DNA of 5,032 nucleotides, taken from positions 1-5,032 of the forward strand of contig JAUVSX010000283.1 of assembly GCA_030596915.1 (NCBI GenBank), given 5' to 3'. Positions 4,840 to 5,032 of this stretch are shown here, in pieces; position 1 is the stretch's first letter; every line of letters begins with the position of its first letter. Position numbers and translations under genes: made by a program. The notes beneath the pieces are model-generated. The model had not been told where the DNA came from, made no database searches, and worked only from the letters and a program-made list of their open reading frames with translations. The DNA is from Chloroflexota bacterium (GTDB taxonomy: Bacteria > Chloroflexota > Anaerolineae > B4-G1).

Positions 4840-5032
4840 ATGCCCAGCGAACCGAGGTATCGTCTTGATCCGATCGACCCAGTGCAGCTCCGCCTCCTGG
4901 GCCGGCTACCTCCGCAGCAGCGTGTCAGCCTGATGCTCGAAGCCCGGGAGCTGGTGGTGGGCCTCATCCGGGGCCGCCTGCGCTGCCAGTACCCGACCCT
5001 CTCCACACGAGCCACAAACCTTAAGCTCCTCG
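4840..5032 (+). CDS. Small hypothetical protein, 3' partial
   Basis: The frame starts at ATG 4840 and is still open at the window end, giving 64 complete codons. The visible sequence begins MPSEPRYRLDPIDPVQLRLL and continues with LPPQQRVSLMLEARELVVGL and IRGRLRCQYPTLS. It looks like two amphipathic helices followed by an RxxYPxLS-type segment. I recall loosely similar short uncharacterised proteins in Chloroflexi and cyanobacteria, sometimes next to nucleotidyltransferase-like genes, but I cannot name a family. A good promoter lies 43 nt upstream. The ribosome site is poor: the only purine-rich stretch, AGGTGG at 4819-4824, is about 15 nt from the ATG. No function is proposed. The opposite-strand frame here is Arg/Ser-rich and is rejected. 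Confidence 0.55.
   Translation, partial: MPSEPRYRLDPIDPVQLRLLGRLPPQQRVSLMLEARELVVGLIRGRLRCQYPTLSTRATNLKLL

Noticed and set aside
4812..5015. Minus-strand frame at the right end
   Set aside because: Arg/Ser-rich shadow; the + strand frame has more protein-like sequence and a promoter.
1..5032. CRISPR array, insertion sequence, tRNA or attachment site
   Set aside because: No regular repeat-spacer pattern, transposase-like frame, terminal inverted repeats or tRNA-like fold was seen on either strand.

Overview
This is a bacterial, GC-rich window with mostly intact genes packed closely on both strands. The FtsX-type export permease, the sugar-acid enolase-superfamily enzyme, the short-chain dehydrogenase and the VapC-type toxin-antitoxin pair would fit an environmental Chloroflexota-like lineage. 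No marker gene fixes the taxonomy, so that is an inference only.

Layout. Positions 2-1402 (+) hold the C-terminal part of an ABC-exporter permease with an FtsX domain; its 5' end lies outside the window. It meets, tail to tail with a 7-nt gap, a minus-strand toxin-antitoxin operon: a Phd/YefM-type antitoxin (2080-1829) followed by a VapC-type PIN-domain toxin (1832-1410), coupled by a 4-nt GTGA overlap. Just upstream of the antitoxin is a good sigma70-like promoter. It is overlaid by three GATAG half-sites at exact 20-bp intervals in alternating orientation, which look like an autoregulatory operator. From 2081 to 2526 there is no protein gene. The right part of this gap carries a perfect TATAAT box, an 8-bp stem and a strong intrinsic terminator on the + strand, which together look like a free-standing small RNA of about 80 nt.

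Positions 4554-2527 (minus strand) form a two-gene operon. An NADP(H)-type short-chain dehydrogenase/reductase is followed 27 nt later by an enolase-superfamily enzyme of the D-mannonate dehydratase/RspA family, which has a perfect Shine-Dalgarno. The pair is expected to act in sugar-acid catabolism (dehydration plus oxidation or reduction of a polyol acid). However, the aligned position of the general-base tyrosine of authentic ManD is not a tyrosine here, so the substrate is uncertain. The operon appears to start at a TATAAT box near 4696 and to have a leader of about 130 nt that can fold into a long GC-rich hairpin with a possible alternative stem.

A divergent extended -10 promoter (4769-4797) drives a small + strand gene that starts near 4840 and runs off the window; its function is not recognised.

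The most interesting items are the candidate small RNA, the periodic operator of the toxin-antitoxin module, the structured leader of the dehydrogenase operon and the altered active-site loop of the ManD-like enzyme. No CRISPR array, insertion sequence, tRNA or rRNA was seen.
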